Part shown: piece after piece, positions 17,030 through 25,542 of the stretch
How the letters are laid out: each line of letters begins with the position of its first letter
How positions within the stretch are numbered: the stretch's first letter is position 1
Source: CAIVVT01 sp963757265
Lineage (GTDB): Bacteria > Acidobacteriota > Terriglobia > Bryobacterales > Bryobacteraceae
Length of the DNA: 64,000 nt
Direction: 5' to 3'
Assembly (NCBI GenBank): GCA_963757265.1
Contig: CAVWRA010000006.1
Span: forward strand, 1,922,001-1,986,000
Made by a program: the position numbers and the translations under genes
The notes under the pieces: generated by a model
What the model was told of the DNA's origin: nothing
Databases searched by the model: none
What the model saw: only the letters and a program-made list of their open reading frames with translations

Positions 17030-17935
17030 GCTAATGGGATGGTCCGCCGCCTCTACTCGCAGGTAGGCGAGGTAAAGAGGAACGAAGGAGGCCATCCATG
17101 GAAATGCACACTATTGGCATCGATTTGGGCAAGACGTGTTTTCATCTGGTCGGTTTGGACGCGCGAGGCGAAGTGATCGTGCGCAAGAAGTTCTCGCGCG
17201 CGCAGCTATTGCGGTTGACGGCAAACCGCAAGGTACACGTGATCGGGATGGAAGCGTGCGGGGGCGCCCATTTCCTGGGCCGGGCACTGCGCGAGCAGGG
17301 CCACGAGGTGCGCTTGATCCCGGCGCAGTATGTGAAGCCGTTCGTGAAAACGAATAAGAGCGGCTTTATCGACGCCGAGGCGATTGCGGAGGCGGTGGGC
17401 CGTCCGACGATGCGCTTCGTGCCGATCAAGAGCGATGACCAGTTGGACCTGCAGTCGCTGCACCGGGTACGAGAGCGTTGGGTGATGCGCCACACGGCCG
17501 TCATCAACCAGGTTCGCTCGCTGTTGCTCGAACGCGGTACGACGGTACCCAAGGGGCGGCGCCATCTGGAGGCAGTACTGCCCGAGATCTTGGAGGATGC
17601 AGCCGGGAAGCTGTCGGCCACGCTGCACCTGTTGTTGGCGCAACTGAAGCTGGAACTGGACCAGCTGGCCACGCGCCTGGAAGAGGCCGAGGCGCTGATC
17701 CAGTTAACTGCGCGCGAGAGCGAAGCGTGCCGGCGCCTGGACGCGATCTCCGGCATCGGGCCGGTGACGGCGACGGCGCTCATCGCGGCGATCGGCAACG
17801 GGGCGGCGTTCGGCAAAAGTCGGGAATTTGCGGCCTGGCTCGGCCTGGTGCCGCGAGAGTACTCCAGTGGCGGCGAGCAGAAGCTGCTCGGCATCAGCAA
17901 GTGCGGCAACAGCTACTTGTGAAGGCTGTTCGTGC
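17030..17935 (+). mobile_element. IS110-family element, copy 1, truncated at its 3' end
   Basis: Starts with the flank GCTAATGGGATGGTCCGCCG-like sequence shared in inverted form with copy 2 (26578-26650). It ends abruptly at about 17935, where homology to copy 2 stops and DUF1998-like coding sequence begins in an overlapping frame. The missing 3' part means the junction came from a deletion or recombination rather than simple insertion. Confidence 0.75.
17098..17922 (+). CDS. IS110-family transposase, truncated
   Basis: The start has GGAGG nine bases upstream of ATG. Residues 1-110 form the DEDD catalytic domain: 'GIDLGKTCFHLVGLDARGEV', 'VIGMEACGG', then 'TNKSGFIDAEAIAEA'. In copy 2 that last motif reads KSDFIDAEAI, so the third acidic residue is Gly here (GGC for GAC). 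The Transposase_20 region follows ('LDAISGIGPVTATALIAAIG', 'EFAAWLGLVPREYSSGG'). TGA at 17920 ends the frame after 'GNSYL', where copy 2 continues 'RKLFVQCARAV' for another 65-70 residues that include the conserved Ser region's C-terminal surroundings. Loss of a catalytic Asp and of the C-terminus suggests it is inactive. Confidence 0.8.
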   Translation: MEMHTIGIDLGKTCFHLVGLDARGEVIVRKKFSRAQLLRLTANRKVHVIGMEACGGAHFLGRALREQGHEVRLIPAQYVKPFVKTNKSGFIDAEAIAEAVGRPTMRFVPIKSDDQLDLQSLHRVRERWVMRHTAVINQVRSLLLERGTTVPKGRRHLEAVLPEILEDAAGKLSATLHLLLAQLKLELDQLATRLEEAEALIQLTARESEACRRLDAISGIGPVTATALIAAIGNGAAFGKSREFAAWLGLVPREYSSGGEQKLLGISKCGNSYL

Positions 17936-18426
17936 ATCCGACCGAGGTGGAGGCGGGGATAACGATCGATGAACCGTCAGCGCTGGCCTTCGGTGTTCTT
18001 CACACGCTCTCGCACGTCTTGAAGGCGACAGGGCACCGATTTGTCGGCATTGACGCCGACTCTTTGGCAGAGTACTTGTTTCCTGCGCACAGCGCTGGAT
18101 TGCCTTATGCATCGTCCCACGTAGAATTCACCCTTGGAGGAATTGACTCAGTATTTCGATCTAATCTCACACAGTGGTTGGGTTCGGCCCGAGATTACGC
18201 TGATCAGTGCTCCTTTGATCCATTGTGCGCTTCGATGGGTGGTGCATGCCTGGCGTGTTTGCACACAAAGTTCGGCTGTGCGCACTTCAATCGTTCCTTG
18301 AGTCGCTCCTATCTGTTAGGGGGGCCGATTCCAGGTCGTGAACGTGCCGTGACGGGTTTCTGGTCCCAGGCAGTCATCGCTAAAGAACGAGAAATCCGGA
18401 GTCGTTCCGACATCTCGCTTGATTGA
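17932..18426 (+). pseudogene. drmB: C-terminal fragment of a DUF1998 (DrmB-like) protein
   Basis: About 160 residues with the hallmarks of the DUF1998 end found in DISARM DrmB and MrfB-type proteins: 'LAFGVLHTLSHVL', 'LGGIDSVF', and a four-cysteine cluster 'CSFDPLCASMGGACLACL' followed by 'FGCAHFNRSLSR', likely a zinc site. The frame begins inside the tail of the IS110 copy at a GTG with no ribosome site, and most of the protein (DrmB is well over 500 residues) is missing. The DrmC-like gene starts 17 bases downstream, the same order as in DISARM. The symbol is given by analogy; a DUF1998 protein of a different helicase system cannot be excluded. Confidence 0.65.
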
Positions 18427-18443
18427 AGGTGTGAATACACGAA

Positions 18444-18989
18444 ATGGTGCAACTGTACTGTACCTGGGCGCACAGATTTAATCTGCCTAGTTCACTTAAG
18501 GGAGACTTCAGCGATCTGGATTACTTCATATCCGATTTGCTCTCGAAAGCCCGGCATCGTCTTCTCATCGTTGCGCCTTACCTGAGCACGGTCGGAATGA
18601 ACCGGCTGAGGGGGCCTATGGCAGCAGCCGCTGACAGTGGAGCTTGGATTCGCCTTGTCACGGCAGACGTGACGGATCGAGATAGTTGGAACTACAAGTC
18701 CGTCCAGACACTGATAAGCGGTTCCGAGGGGCAGATGATTCGGAAGCGGCTCCGGATTCTCTGCGCGGGTTTAGAGTCGCTCACATTCATACATGCAAAG
18801 CTGATCGTCGCAGACCGTACGCGAGGCTACCTGGGGTCTGCAAATCTCTCTGGCGGTGGGCTGGATAAGAACTTCGAAGCCGGTGTTGCACTGACTCCGG
18901 AGCAAGCGGATGCCCTGGAACGCCTTATCGATGCGTTCGAAACTCAGGGATTGATCGTGGACATAAGCAGCAGAGTCCTTGCAGAATAG
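18444..18989 (+). CDS. drmC: Phospholipase D-like (DrmC-type) protein
   Basis: A 181-residue PLD-superfamily protein with one clear HKD motif, 'HAKLIVADRTRGYLGSANL' (H-x-K-x4-D), then 'SGGGLDKNFEAGV', the usual Gly/Asn/Glu follow-up. The N-terminal half contains 'RLLIVAPYLS', the first strand of the PLD fold; no second HKD is seen, so it would act as a dimer or be catalytically partial. It follows the DUF1998 fragment closely, as drmC follows drmB in DISARM, where DrmC is an accessory PLD nuclease-like factor. No drmA helicase or methyltransferase is present. Codons after its TAG remain open in frame to 19170 ('LPEIDYLKLSGILAP' onward), a possible remnant of a further gene. Confidence 0.65.
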   Translation: MVQLYCTWAHRFNLPSSLKGDFSDLDYFISDLLSKARHRLLIVAPYLSTVGMNRLRGPMAAAADSGAWIRLVTADVTDRDSWNYKSVQTLISGSEGQMIRKRLRILCAGLESLTFIHAKLIVADRTRGYLGSANLSGGGLDKNFEAGVALTPEQADALERLIDAFETQGLIVDISSRVLAE

Positions 18990-19146
18990 CTTCCGGAGAT
19001 CGACTACCTGAAGCTCTCAGGCATCCTGGCTCCGCCCGACGAGTGGATGAACTCGCACGTTGTCGAGAAGTGGAGCGTGGCGAACAAGAATAGCAACAAC
19101 AAGACGGGAGCACCTGCGACGCTCCCGCTGCGCACACTGGGCAGAC

Positions 19147-20070
19147 TCAAAGGGCCAATCGCAGCTTGATCGCATCGTTGGGCGCGTGTACCAGATCCTG
19201 CTCGGTGCCGAGATATCGTTCCGTCGTCTGGACCGACGAATGGCCGAGCAGTAGCTGAATCTGCTCAAGTTCCCCGCCGGCAGTGCGACACATCTTCGCG
19301 CAGCTGCGCCTCAGGTCATGCGGGGCGATTCCGGGGACACCCGCCGCCATCGCGTAGGGCTGGAGTAGCTGCCAGACGACTTTCTCGCTCATAGGTTCGC
19401 TCCGCACTTGGTCGCCGCGGGCGATGCGCCGGAGCACGTGACCCTCCGCCACGCCAGCCGAATCCGTCCAGGCGTCGATGGCGACCTTCACCCAGGTCGG
19501 CATCGGAATCGTTCGCACGCGACCGTGCTTGCCGAGCAGGTCCACGATACACCAGCGGTTGTCGCGCTGCTGGATGTGCTTGAACGTAAGGGCCGCCACC
19601 TCAGACCGGCGTAGCCCACAACCCAGCAAGACTGCCAACATCGCACGGTCGCGCAGGCCCTTCTTCGTGGACACGTCCGGCGCGTTCAAGAGGGTCTGAG
19701 CCTGCCGGACCGACAACCAATTCCCGACTCGCACACCCTTGGACTTAGCGCCTTTCACGCGCGTGATGCCAACAGCCAGTTCCGGCGCCAGCAGACCGTT
19801 GTCAGCGGCCTCGACTGCCAGCTTCCTGACGGCGGTGATGCGGACGTTGATGGAGATGGGTCCGAGTCCGCGGGCCTCGAGCGCCATTCGCCAGGCGTTC
19901 ACAGTGGCCTTGGTGAAGCCGGGCCGGGGCTCCTGGCCGTACCACGCGATGAACTCGTCCAGCCCGAGATTGTAGACCCTGCGCGTGATCGGCGATGACA
20001 CGCTATCCAGGACCAGGGCCTTCAGGCGGTGCCAATTTGCGGCCTGATTCGCCAGCGTTAACTCGTTCAT
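19147..20070 (-). CDS. Tyrosine recombinase/integrase
   Basis: A 307-residue protein with an N-terminal SAM-like core-binding domain (residues about 10-110) and a phage-integrase catalytic domain with all landmarks: 'GCGLRRSEVAAL' (first Arg), 'HDLRRSCA' (H251, R254), 'LGHSSVQTTERY' (H277 and nucleophile Y286). The length and the lack of an extra arm-binding domain resemble XerC/D-like or integron/ICE-type recombinases of accessory regions. It is convergent with the DrmC-like gene, its C-terminus lying about 160 bases from the stop of that gene. It may have moved the defence remnant or an adjacent element; no att repeats are apparent. Confidence 0.9.
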   Translation of the reverse strand: MNELTLANQAANWHRLKALVLDSVSSPITRRVYNLGLDEFIAWYGQEPRPGFTKATVNAWRMALEARGLGPISINVRITAVRKLAVEAADNGLLAPELAVGITRVKGAKSKGVRVGNWLSVRQAQTLLNAPDVSTKKGLRDRAMLAVLLGCGLRRSEVAALTFKHIQQRDNRWCIVDLLGKHGRVRTIPMPTWVKVAIDAWTDSAGVAEGHVLRRIARGDQVRSEPMSEKVVWQLLQPYAMAAGVPGIAPHDLRRSCAKMCRTAGGELEQIQLLLGHSSVQTTERYLGTEQDLVHAPNDAIKLRLAL

Positions 20071-20433
20071 TTTATTCCTCTTAGAAGAGAACGTTATTGG
20101 GCAAGATCGGAAGTCATGTTGACCTTACCTTGAGATGGGAAACACATCAAGCGGAACAGCGTCCGTGGATGCCAAAGTCGGGAAACAGAGTCAACTTCCG
20201 CGGCGTGAAACGCAAGATGTGCAACTGCCCACTGCGCCTGCGCAAGCGTCAGCGCACCGTCCAAACGGAGATCACGAAGACGATTCAGATCATTAAGTGA
20301 ACAGCATTACGGATAGAGCGAACGGGAAGGCGGATTTTTGCGAACCGATGGGTGCGAAACGGCGGCGAATGGAGCGACGAACGCCGCAGACGAGTTCGCA
20401 TCTTTATATGATGGGGCAATCGGAAAGGCCAAC
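20071..20433. other. Divergent spacer between integrase and rhamnosidase
   Basis: Holds both promoters. Short frames here lack support. A long in-frame extension of the rhamnosidase reaches back to 20338 but has no leader sense. Confidence 0.4.
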
Positions 20434-23211
20434 ATGCAGATCAGCCGCCGCAGGTTTCTTGATGACGCCCTCTTGGTCGCTGCCGCGCCTTCCCTGGCCC
20501 CGGCACGCAACACACAGGATGCCCGCCAGGCCGATGAAGCCCTGCACCTGGATGTGCAGGATCCGCAGGCGGTGTGCCTTGCGCCGTGTCATCTGCGCTG
20601 CGATTATCAGGTCGATCCGCCAGCGGTGGACAGCGCGGCGCCGCGCTTATCGTGGGAACTTCCCTGGTCGAGCAAGGGCGCGACTCAGAGCGCGTACCAG
20701 ATCCAGGCCGCCTCCTCAATCCGCCTGCTTGCACAACCGGAGGCCGACCTGTGGGACAGCGGCAAGGTAATGTCCGATGAGACGCTGCAAATCCCCTATA
20801 GCGGAGTCGGGCTCGCGTCTGGCCAGCAGGTGCACTGGCGGATCCGGACATGGAACGAGGCGGACCGTGCTTCACAGTGGTCGGCTCCCGCGCGCTTTGA
20901 CATCGGGCTGCTGCAACCGGCGGATTGGAAGGGCAAGTGGATCGGCGCGGAAGAAACAAAGCCGCTGGCGCCGCCGCGTTTCTTTCGCAACCACCGGCCT
21001 GAGGATGGGCCGGCGACACCCGATCATGCTCCGGCGCTGTACCTTAAGCGGGCGCTGTCCATCGAAGGCCACGTCTCCAGCGCGCGTCTGTATCTCTGTG
21101 GATTGGGGTATGTCCAATTCTTTCTGGATGGGAAGAAGGTGGGCGACAGCGTGCTGGATCCGGCCCTTACAGAGTACGACCGGACGATTTGCTACCGGGT
21201 GTTCGACCTGACGGCGCGACTGACGCCTGGACGCCATACGCTTGGCGCAATTCTGGGCAATGGCTTCTTCAACCTGGTCACTCCCGACCTGTTCCACTAC
21301 CACGAAGCGCCCTGGCGGATGTCGCCCCGGATGCTGGCGCAATTGGAGTTGGTCCTGGCAGACCAAGGACGGCGGACGATCGTCACGGACGCGCAATGGA
21401 AGCTGGCGAGCGGTCCGATCGTCTTCAATTGCGTCCGCGGGGGCGAAACGATCGATAACCGCCTGGCCGGACCCGCGTTTCAGTCTCCTCCCGCAGAAGC
21501 GGATCCGCCGGCCCGGGAATTGCGGGCTCCCACCGGGCGGTTGGTGGCCCAGGGAATCCCACCCATCCGCATTACCGACCGGATCCGGCCCGTGGCGATC
21601 AGCGAGCCTCAGCAAGGGGTGTACCTCATCGATTTCGGCCGCAATCTGGCGGGTTGGACGCGGTATCGCACCGGCGGACCGGCGGGCGCCGAAATCACTC
21701 TCGACCACAACGAAGTTCTGCACGCGGACGGCACATTGGATACCGAGTTTTCCCACTCCCACACGCACGGCCGGTATCAGCACCAGCTTTGCATCCTCTC
21801 CGGCGCTCCCCAGGAGGAGTTCGAGCCGCGATTCACCTATCACGCTTTCCGGTATGTGCAGATCCGGGGAGCGGCGTGCCGTCCAGACCTGGACGACCTG
21901 ACAGCCATGCGGATGCATACTGACATGCCGCGAGCGGGTCTGTTTGAGAGTTCGCATCTGCAGCTCAACAAACTCCATGACGCCTGTATCCGAACACTGG
22001 AAGATTGCACCTTTGGCATGCCCGTTTCCGAACCGGTTCGCGAGAAGATCGGCTGGAACGGCGACACGCTGTTCGAATCCGACGCCTACTTTTCGCTGTT
22101 TGACTGCGCCATGCTGTACCGTCAACACGTCGCCCTGGTCCGCGACGCCCAGGAACCCAATGGGCATGTGCCCCCGATTTTCCCCAACGGCGGATGGGGC
22201 AAGCTCGACGACCAGGGCGGGCACGAGTATTGCGACGACCCCTGGTGGGGCGGCTGCCTGGCCGATTCGGTCCGCTTGCTGCACGAGCGCTACGCCGACC
22301 GCGAGACCTTGGAGGCGGCATACCAGGACTGTCGGCGTTATGTTGACTACCTCCACTCCGTAGCGCGCGAGGGCATCATCGATTGGTCCTTGGGTGACTG
22401 GGTGGATGACAAGTGGGGAATGCCGGGCGGTCCGGGCCTGACACCGGTACCCCTGACATCCACGGTTGGCTACTTCCGGCTGGCCAGGTTCCAGGCGCGC
22501 CATGCGGAGTTCCTCGGCAAACAGGACGACGCCCTACGCTACAACCGGCTGGCCAGTGAGATTCGAGACGCCTTCAACGCGCGGTTTTTCGATCCTGCGA
22601 GCGCTAGGTACCAACCCGGTTCGCAGACCGCGCCTGCGCTGGCGTTGACGACCGGAGTCGCGCCCGATGGGCAGGAGGAGAAGATCTTTCAACACCTGCT
22701 GGAGGAGATTCACGCGGCAGGCGACCGCCTGACTGCGGGGTTCATCGGCACCATGCCGGTGTTTTACGCGCTCTGCGAGCGTGGACAGGATGACCTGGCC
22801 TTCCAGCTGCTTGCCGGCAGCGGACTCACCGGCTGGTTCTGGATGCTCCAGGATGCCTTCCCGACGCTGCCGGAAACGCCGCACCGCCACCAAGCCAAGA
22901 TGGGTTCGGGGCATCACCAATTCTCCGCGTGCGTGGCCGGCTACCTCTATCGCTGCCTGGCGGGGATCCGGCCGGAGCCCGAGTATCCCGGCTACAAGCG
23001 TTTTATCGTGCGTCCCAGTTTTCCGGCCGCGGTGGATTGGGTCAAGGCGACCTATCACAGCGTGCGGGGCCCGATCGGGGTCCATTGGCAGCGGACGGAG
23101 GGGCATGTACGCCTGGAGGTGTCCATTCCCGCCAATACCCAGGCGACGCTGCTGTTGCCCGGCAGGCGGCAGTTGCTAGGATCAGGCAGCCATTATGTGG
23201 AGGCTTCTTGA
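20434..23211 (+). CDS. Tat-exported alpha-L-rhamnosidase (GH78)
   Basis: The start at 20434 is chosen because it begins a Tat leader ('MQISRRRFLDDALLVAAAP') and is preceded by GGAAAGG. The 925-residue product has the GH78 order: an Ig-like N-domain ('LRCDYQVDPPAVDSAAPRLS', 'VHWRIRTWN'), the Bac_rhamnosid_N jelly roll ('RLYLCGLGYVQFFLDGKKVG'), a further beta domain ('DFGRNLAGWTRY'), the (alpha/alpha)6 catalytic barrel with 'EPVREKIGWNGDTLFESDAY', which holds the acidic residues of the active site, and a C-terminal beta domain. It hydrolyses terminal alpha-L-rhamnose from pectin-like or glycoside substrates outside the cytoplasm. It sits inside the segment bracketed by the inverted IS110 copies. 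Confidence 0.92.
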   Translation: MQISRRRFLDDALLVAAAPSLAPARNTQDARQADEALHLDVQDPQAVCLAPCHLRCDYQVDPPAVDSAAPRLSWELPWSSKGATQSAYQIQAASSIRLLAQPEADLWDSGKVMSDETLQIPYSGVGLASGQQVHWRIRTWNEADRASQWSAPARFDIGLLQPADWKGKWIGAEETKPLAPPRFFRNHRPEDGPATPDHAPALYLKRALSIEGHVSSARLYLCGLGYVQFFLDGKKVGDSVLDPALTEYDRTICYRVFDLTARLTPGRHTLGAILGNGFFNLVTPDLFHYHEAPWRMSPRMLAQLELVLADQGRRTIVTDAQWKLASGPIVFNCVRGGETIDNRLAGPAFQSPPAEADPPARELRAPTGRLVAQGIPPIRITDRIRPVAISEPQQGVYLIDFGRNLAGWTRYRTGGPAGAEITLDHNEVLHADGTLDTEFSHSHTHGRYQHQLCILSGAPQEEFEPRFTYHAFRYVQIRGAACRPDLDDLTAMRMHTDMPRAGLFESSHLQLNKLHDACIRTLEDCTFGMPVSEPVREKIGWNGDTLFESDAYFSLFDCAMLYRQHVALVRDAQEPNGHVPPIFPNGGWGKLDDQGGHEYCDDPWWGGCLADSVRLLHERYADRETLEAAYQDCRRYVDYLHSVAREGIIDWSLGDWVDDKWGMPGGPGLTPVPLTSTVGYFRLARFQARHAEFLGKQDDALRYNRLASEIRDAFNARFFDPASARYQPGSQTAPALALTTGVAPDGQEEKIFQHLLEEIHAAGDRLTAGFIGTMPVFYALCERGQDDLAFQLLAGSGLTGWFWMLQDAFPTLPETPHRHQAKMGSGHHQFSACVAGYLYRCLAGIRPEPEYPGYKRFIVRPSFPAAVDWVKATYHSVRGPIGVHWQRTEGHVRLEVSIPANTQATLLLPGRRQLLGSGSHYVEAS

Positions 23212-23222
23212 GTGTCATGAAT

Positions 23223-23404
23223 TAGCCCGGATGTTTCACCACGATCGCAGCGAGGCGCGATGAGAGGGCTGCAGATACAAGGCGCGCGACGCGAGCCGCC
23301 CGCAGGCGTACTTGATAGTACGTCGAGGACGGCGACCGAGCGCAACGCAGTAGATGCGGCCCTATCGCGCGTCGCAGCCGATTGTTGGTGAAACATTCGG
23401 GTTA
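23223..23404. repeat. MITE-like element with 18-bp terminal inverted repeats
   Basis: Left end TAGCCCGGATGTTTCACC (23223-23240) and right end GGTGAAACATTCGGGTTA (23387-23404) pair at 16 of 18 positions. The roughly 145-base interior is very GC-rich, has internal complementarity (CGCGCGACGCGAG..., ...ATCGCGCGTCGCAG) and no coding frame. An interior-like segment recurs at 56219-56305 without the ends. This is the form of a non-autonomous mobile repeat. Confidence 0.75.
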
Positions 23405-23419
23405 GCCCTGGGCTAACCC
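23399..23419. terminator. Strong hairpin next to the MITE-like element
   Basis: GGGTTAGCCC (23399-23408), T, GGGCTAACCC (23410-23419): a perfect 10-bp inverted repeat with one central base. It overlaps the right end of the MITE-like element. It is downstream of the rhamnosidase and could end its transcript, but there is no T-run. Confidence 0.45.
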
Positions 23420-23751
23420 GAAACTCTCACACGACGGTTGTTCGGAAGCATGGTACGGCGGATCGACGCGCTGGCGGTGGCGACCGGGTAGCAGGAGGGC
23501 GGTGACACCAGCGAAATCAGGCGACCAGGACGTGGAGGTCGGAGACGTGTTTATGGAAATCACTGAAAGGATGATGTTTGCCGGTTTTCGGTTTTTCCGG
23601 CGGGGCGAAATTGGAGTTTCGCGGAGCCAAAAGAGGAGGCCAGGAGAAAAGGTTCCAAAAAACTGCAGTTTGGAGATAAACAGTTGGCACCCCGTGATAA
23701 TCTGACTGAAGATCAGGGGCCAAAATGAAAATCCCTCTTTAGGAGCTCGGG

Positions 23752-25011
23752 ATGGGAAACTTCGATTCGTATGTGCGTGAGCACCGTGAACTCGCGCGGC
23801 GGTACTTCTTCGGACTGGGTGGCGCCGCGGTGGCGGCGTGGGGTGCTTCTTGGCTGGCGGCGGCAAGCGCGGAAACCGATCCACAATTGCAGGAGGCGAT
23901 CTCGAAGCTGGAGTATCTTACACCGCTTGAGCGCGGCCGATATTCAGACAAAGGGAAAGCCGGGGTTCTGACGATGCCCCCGGAGAAGCTGCGCGAGGCT
24001 GGACTCGTTCCGGAGACTTGGTCGCTCGAAATAGTAGCGGACGCCGAGAGCAGCAGCATCGTGGAACAGCCCCGCACGTGGGCGCATGGGAACGCGCTGG
24101 ACTGGAAGGAGTTGATGGCGCTGGCCAACAAGCACTCGGTTCGCTTCCTCCACCCCTGCTTCTGCGTCAATGTGGACGACCCGCTCCACACGAGTGTGTG
24201 GGAGGGTGTGCCTCTGCGCGAAATCATCTGGCTAGCAAAGCCCAAGGCCAACATCCGGCGGGTCTATTACCAGAGCTACCACCCGGAGGGAGTCGCCCCG
24301 TTCCAAGCATCGCTGCCGCTAGGGCAGGTTCTGGAAACGCCGCCGGGCCAATTGCCGGTCGTGCTCGGCTTCAAGATGAACGGCCAACTCATCCCGGCCA
24401 GCCGTGGCGGTCCGACAAGAATGATCGTGGCGGGCGCCTATGGCGACAAGGCCATTAAGTGGGTGAACCGCATCGTTCTGACCAATGACTTCAAGGCAAA
24501 TGATTCCGATGCAGCGAATTTCAATGCCGATGTAGAGACCGCGATGAAGACCAAGGCGCGGTTCATCAACGCTCCCAAGGAAATTCCGGCGGGGAAGCCG
24601 GCCGCCCTCACAGGCTTCGCGCTCGTCGGCATATCGGGAATCGAGAGGGTCCAGTATTGCGTGCACTCCCAGAAAGAACCGTGGCTGGCCGACGATCCGT
24701 ACTGGACGAAGGCTGATTGGAAGGACGCTTCCATTTTGCCGGCGCCGAAGGACTGGGGCGGCGGGATGCCCGGAGGAAAGCTTCCTGCGAACACGGACCG
24801 GATCGACCCGGTAAAGGGCACTCCCCTCGAGTGGCCGATGCGCTACACCATTGCCCACTGGGCGGCATTGCTCCCGGCGTTGCCGCCCGGAAACTACGAC
24901 CTGTGCTGCCGGACCATCGATCGGAACGGAATCGCGCAACCGATGCCACGACCGCTCTTGAGGACCGGCACTAACTCCATACATCGCGTCACCATGGCGG
25001 TCACAGGGTGA
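23752..25011 (+). CDS. Sulfite-oxidase-family molybdopterin protein, exported
   Basis: The start has AGGAG eight bases upstream. Residues 14-40 form a Tat-like leader ('ELARRYFFGLGGAAVAAWG'). The oxidoreductase molybdopterin-binding domain spans about 85-245: 'RFLHPCFCVNVDDPLHTSVW' contains the Cys expected to bind molybdenum, then 'WEGVPLREIIW' and 'YGDKAIKWVNRIVLTND', the end of the Mo-binding core. The C-terminal region (about 270-415) is the Mo-co dimerisation Ig-like domain. There is no heme domain, as in bacterial SorA/YedY-like enzymes. The likely reaction is oxidation of sulfite or a related substrate in the periplasm; the two neighbouring Cys make exact subfamily placement uncertain. 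No dedicated cytochrome gene is adjacent. Confidence 0.8.
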   Translation: MGNFDSYVREHRELARRYFFGLGGAAVAAWGASWLAAASAETDPQLQEAISKLEYLTPLERGRYSDKGKAGVLTMPPEKLREAGLVPETWSLEIVADAESSSIVEQPRTWAHGNALDWKELMALANKHSVRFLHPCFCVNVDDPLHTSVWEGVPLREIIWLAKPKANIRRVYYQSYHPEGVAPFQASLPLGQVLETPPGQLPVVLGFKMNGQLIPASRGGPTRMIVAGAYGDKAIKWVNRIVLTNDFKANDSDAANFNADVETAMKTKARFINAPKEIPAGKPAALTGFALVGISGIERVQYCVHSQKEPWLADDPYWTKADWKDASILPAPKDWGGGMPGGKLPANTDRIDPVKGTPLEWPMRYTIAHWAALLPALPPGNYDLCCRTIDRNGIAQPMPRPLLRTGTNSIHRVTMAVTG

Positions 25012-25542
25012 CACGCATAGAGACGGCCGTCAAGAGTGCTTCCTGTACGCGGAACGTGATTGCCGTCTTAAATCGCCTGCCGGTCGATTACGTTCAACGC
25101 AATGACTTCGAGTCAAAAAATCAAAAACCTGTGAAATAGTCTTCGAGTTGCTCAAGCTGACGAGCCAGGAGTCGAGGACCGCGGATGCGTCGCGCGTTGC
25201 TCGCATCCTACTTGTTTGCCTGCCATCCGTGTTCGGGCGGAATGATATCTGGTGATATCGGAATGTATGGTCCGCCGCCTCGATACAAATGAAAAGTGAG
25301 CGTGGCGGGTGGGTCTGCGCAAATGTATACGGCCTTCGTTGGAGTGATGTGCTCCGGGCCAGGATGGAATGCGCTGCGCTCTGGTCCCATTTAGTCAGGC
25401 AGTCTTAGAAGGCTCCTACCGATATCGAGTTTCAAGAGCGCCGGGTTCGACCGTTGTGCCATCTTACTGTCCACTCGCAGACCGGGCAGGAAATCGTTGA
25501 CTCCGCGACGGCTTGCGCCGTGTGCCTTTCAACCGGGTTCGG
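25012..25542. other. Spacer ending at the IS110 copy, no supported gene
   Basis: Lower GC than the surroundings. TATGGTCCGCCGCCTC (25266-25281) echoes the upstream edge of the IS110 copies. A 60-codon minus-strand frame (25208-25390) has no homology that I recognise. Confidence 0.4.

Larger units (their letters stand above)
23212..23751. other. Spacer with a MITE-like element and a hairpin
   Basis: Apart from the two repeats listed, no gene is seen. The last 25 bases carry the ribosome site TTAGGAG for the next gene. Confidence 0.5.

Noticed and set aside
20872..22503. 543-codon antisense frame over the GH78 gene
   Set aside because: Shadow of a well-recognised rhamnosidase; no domain or start signal.
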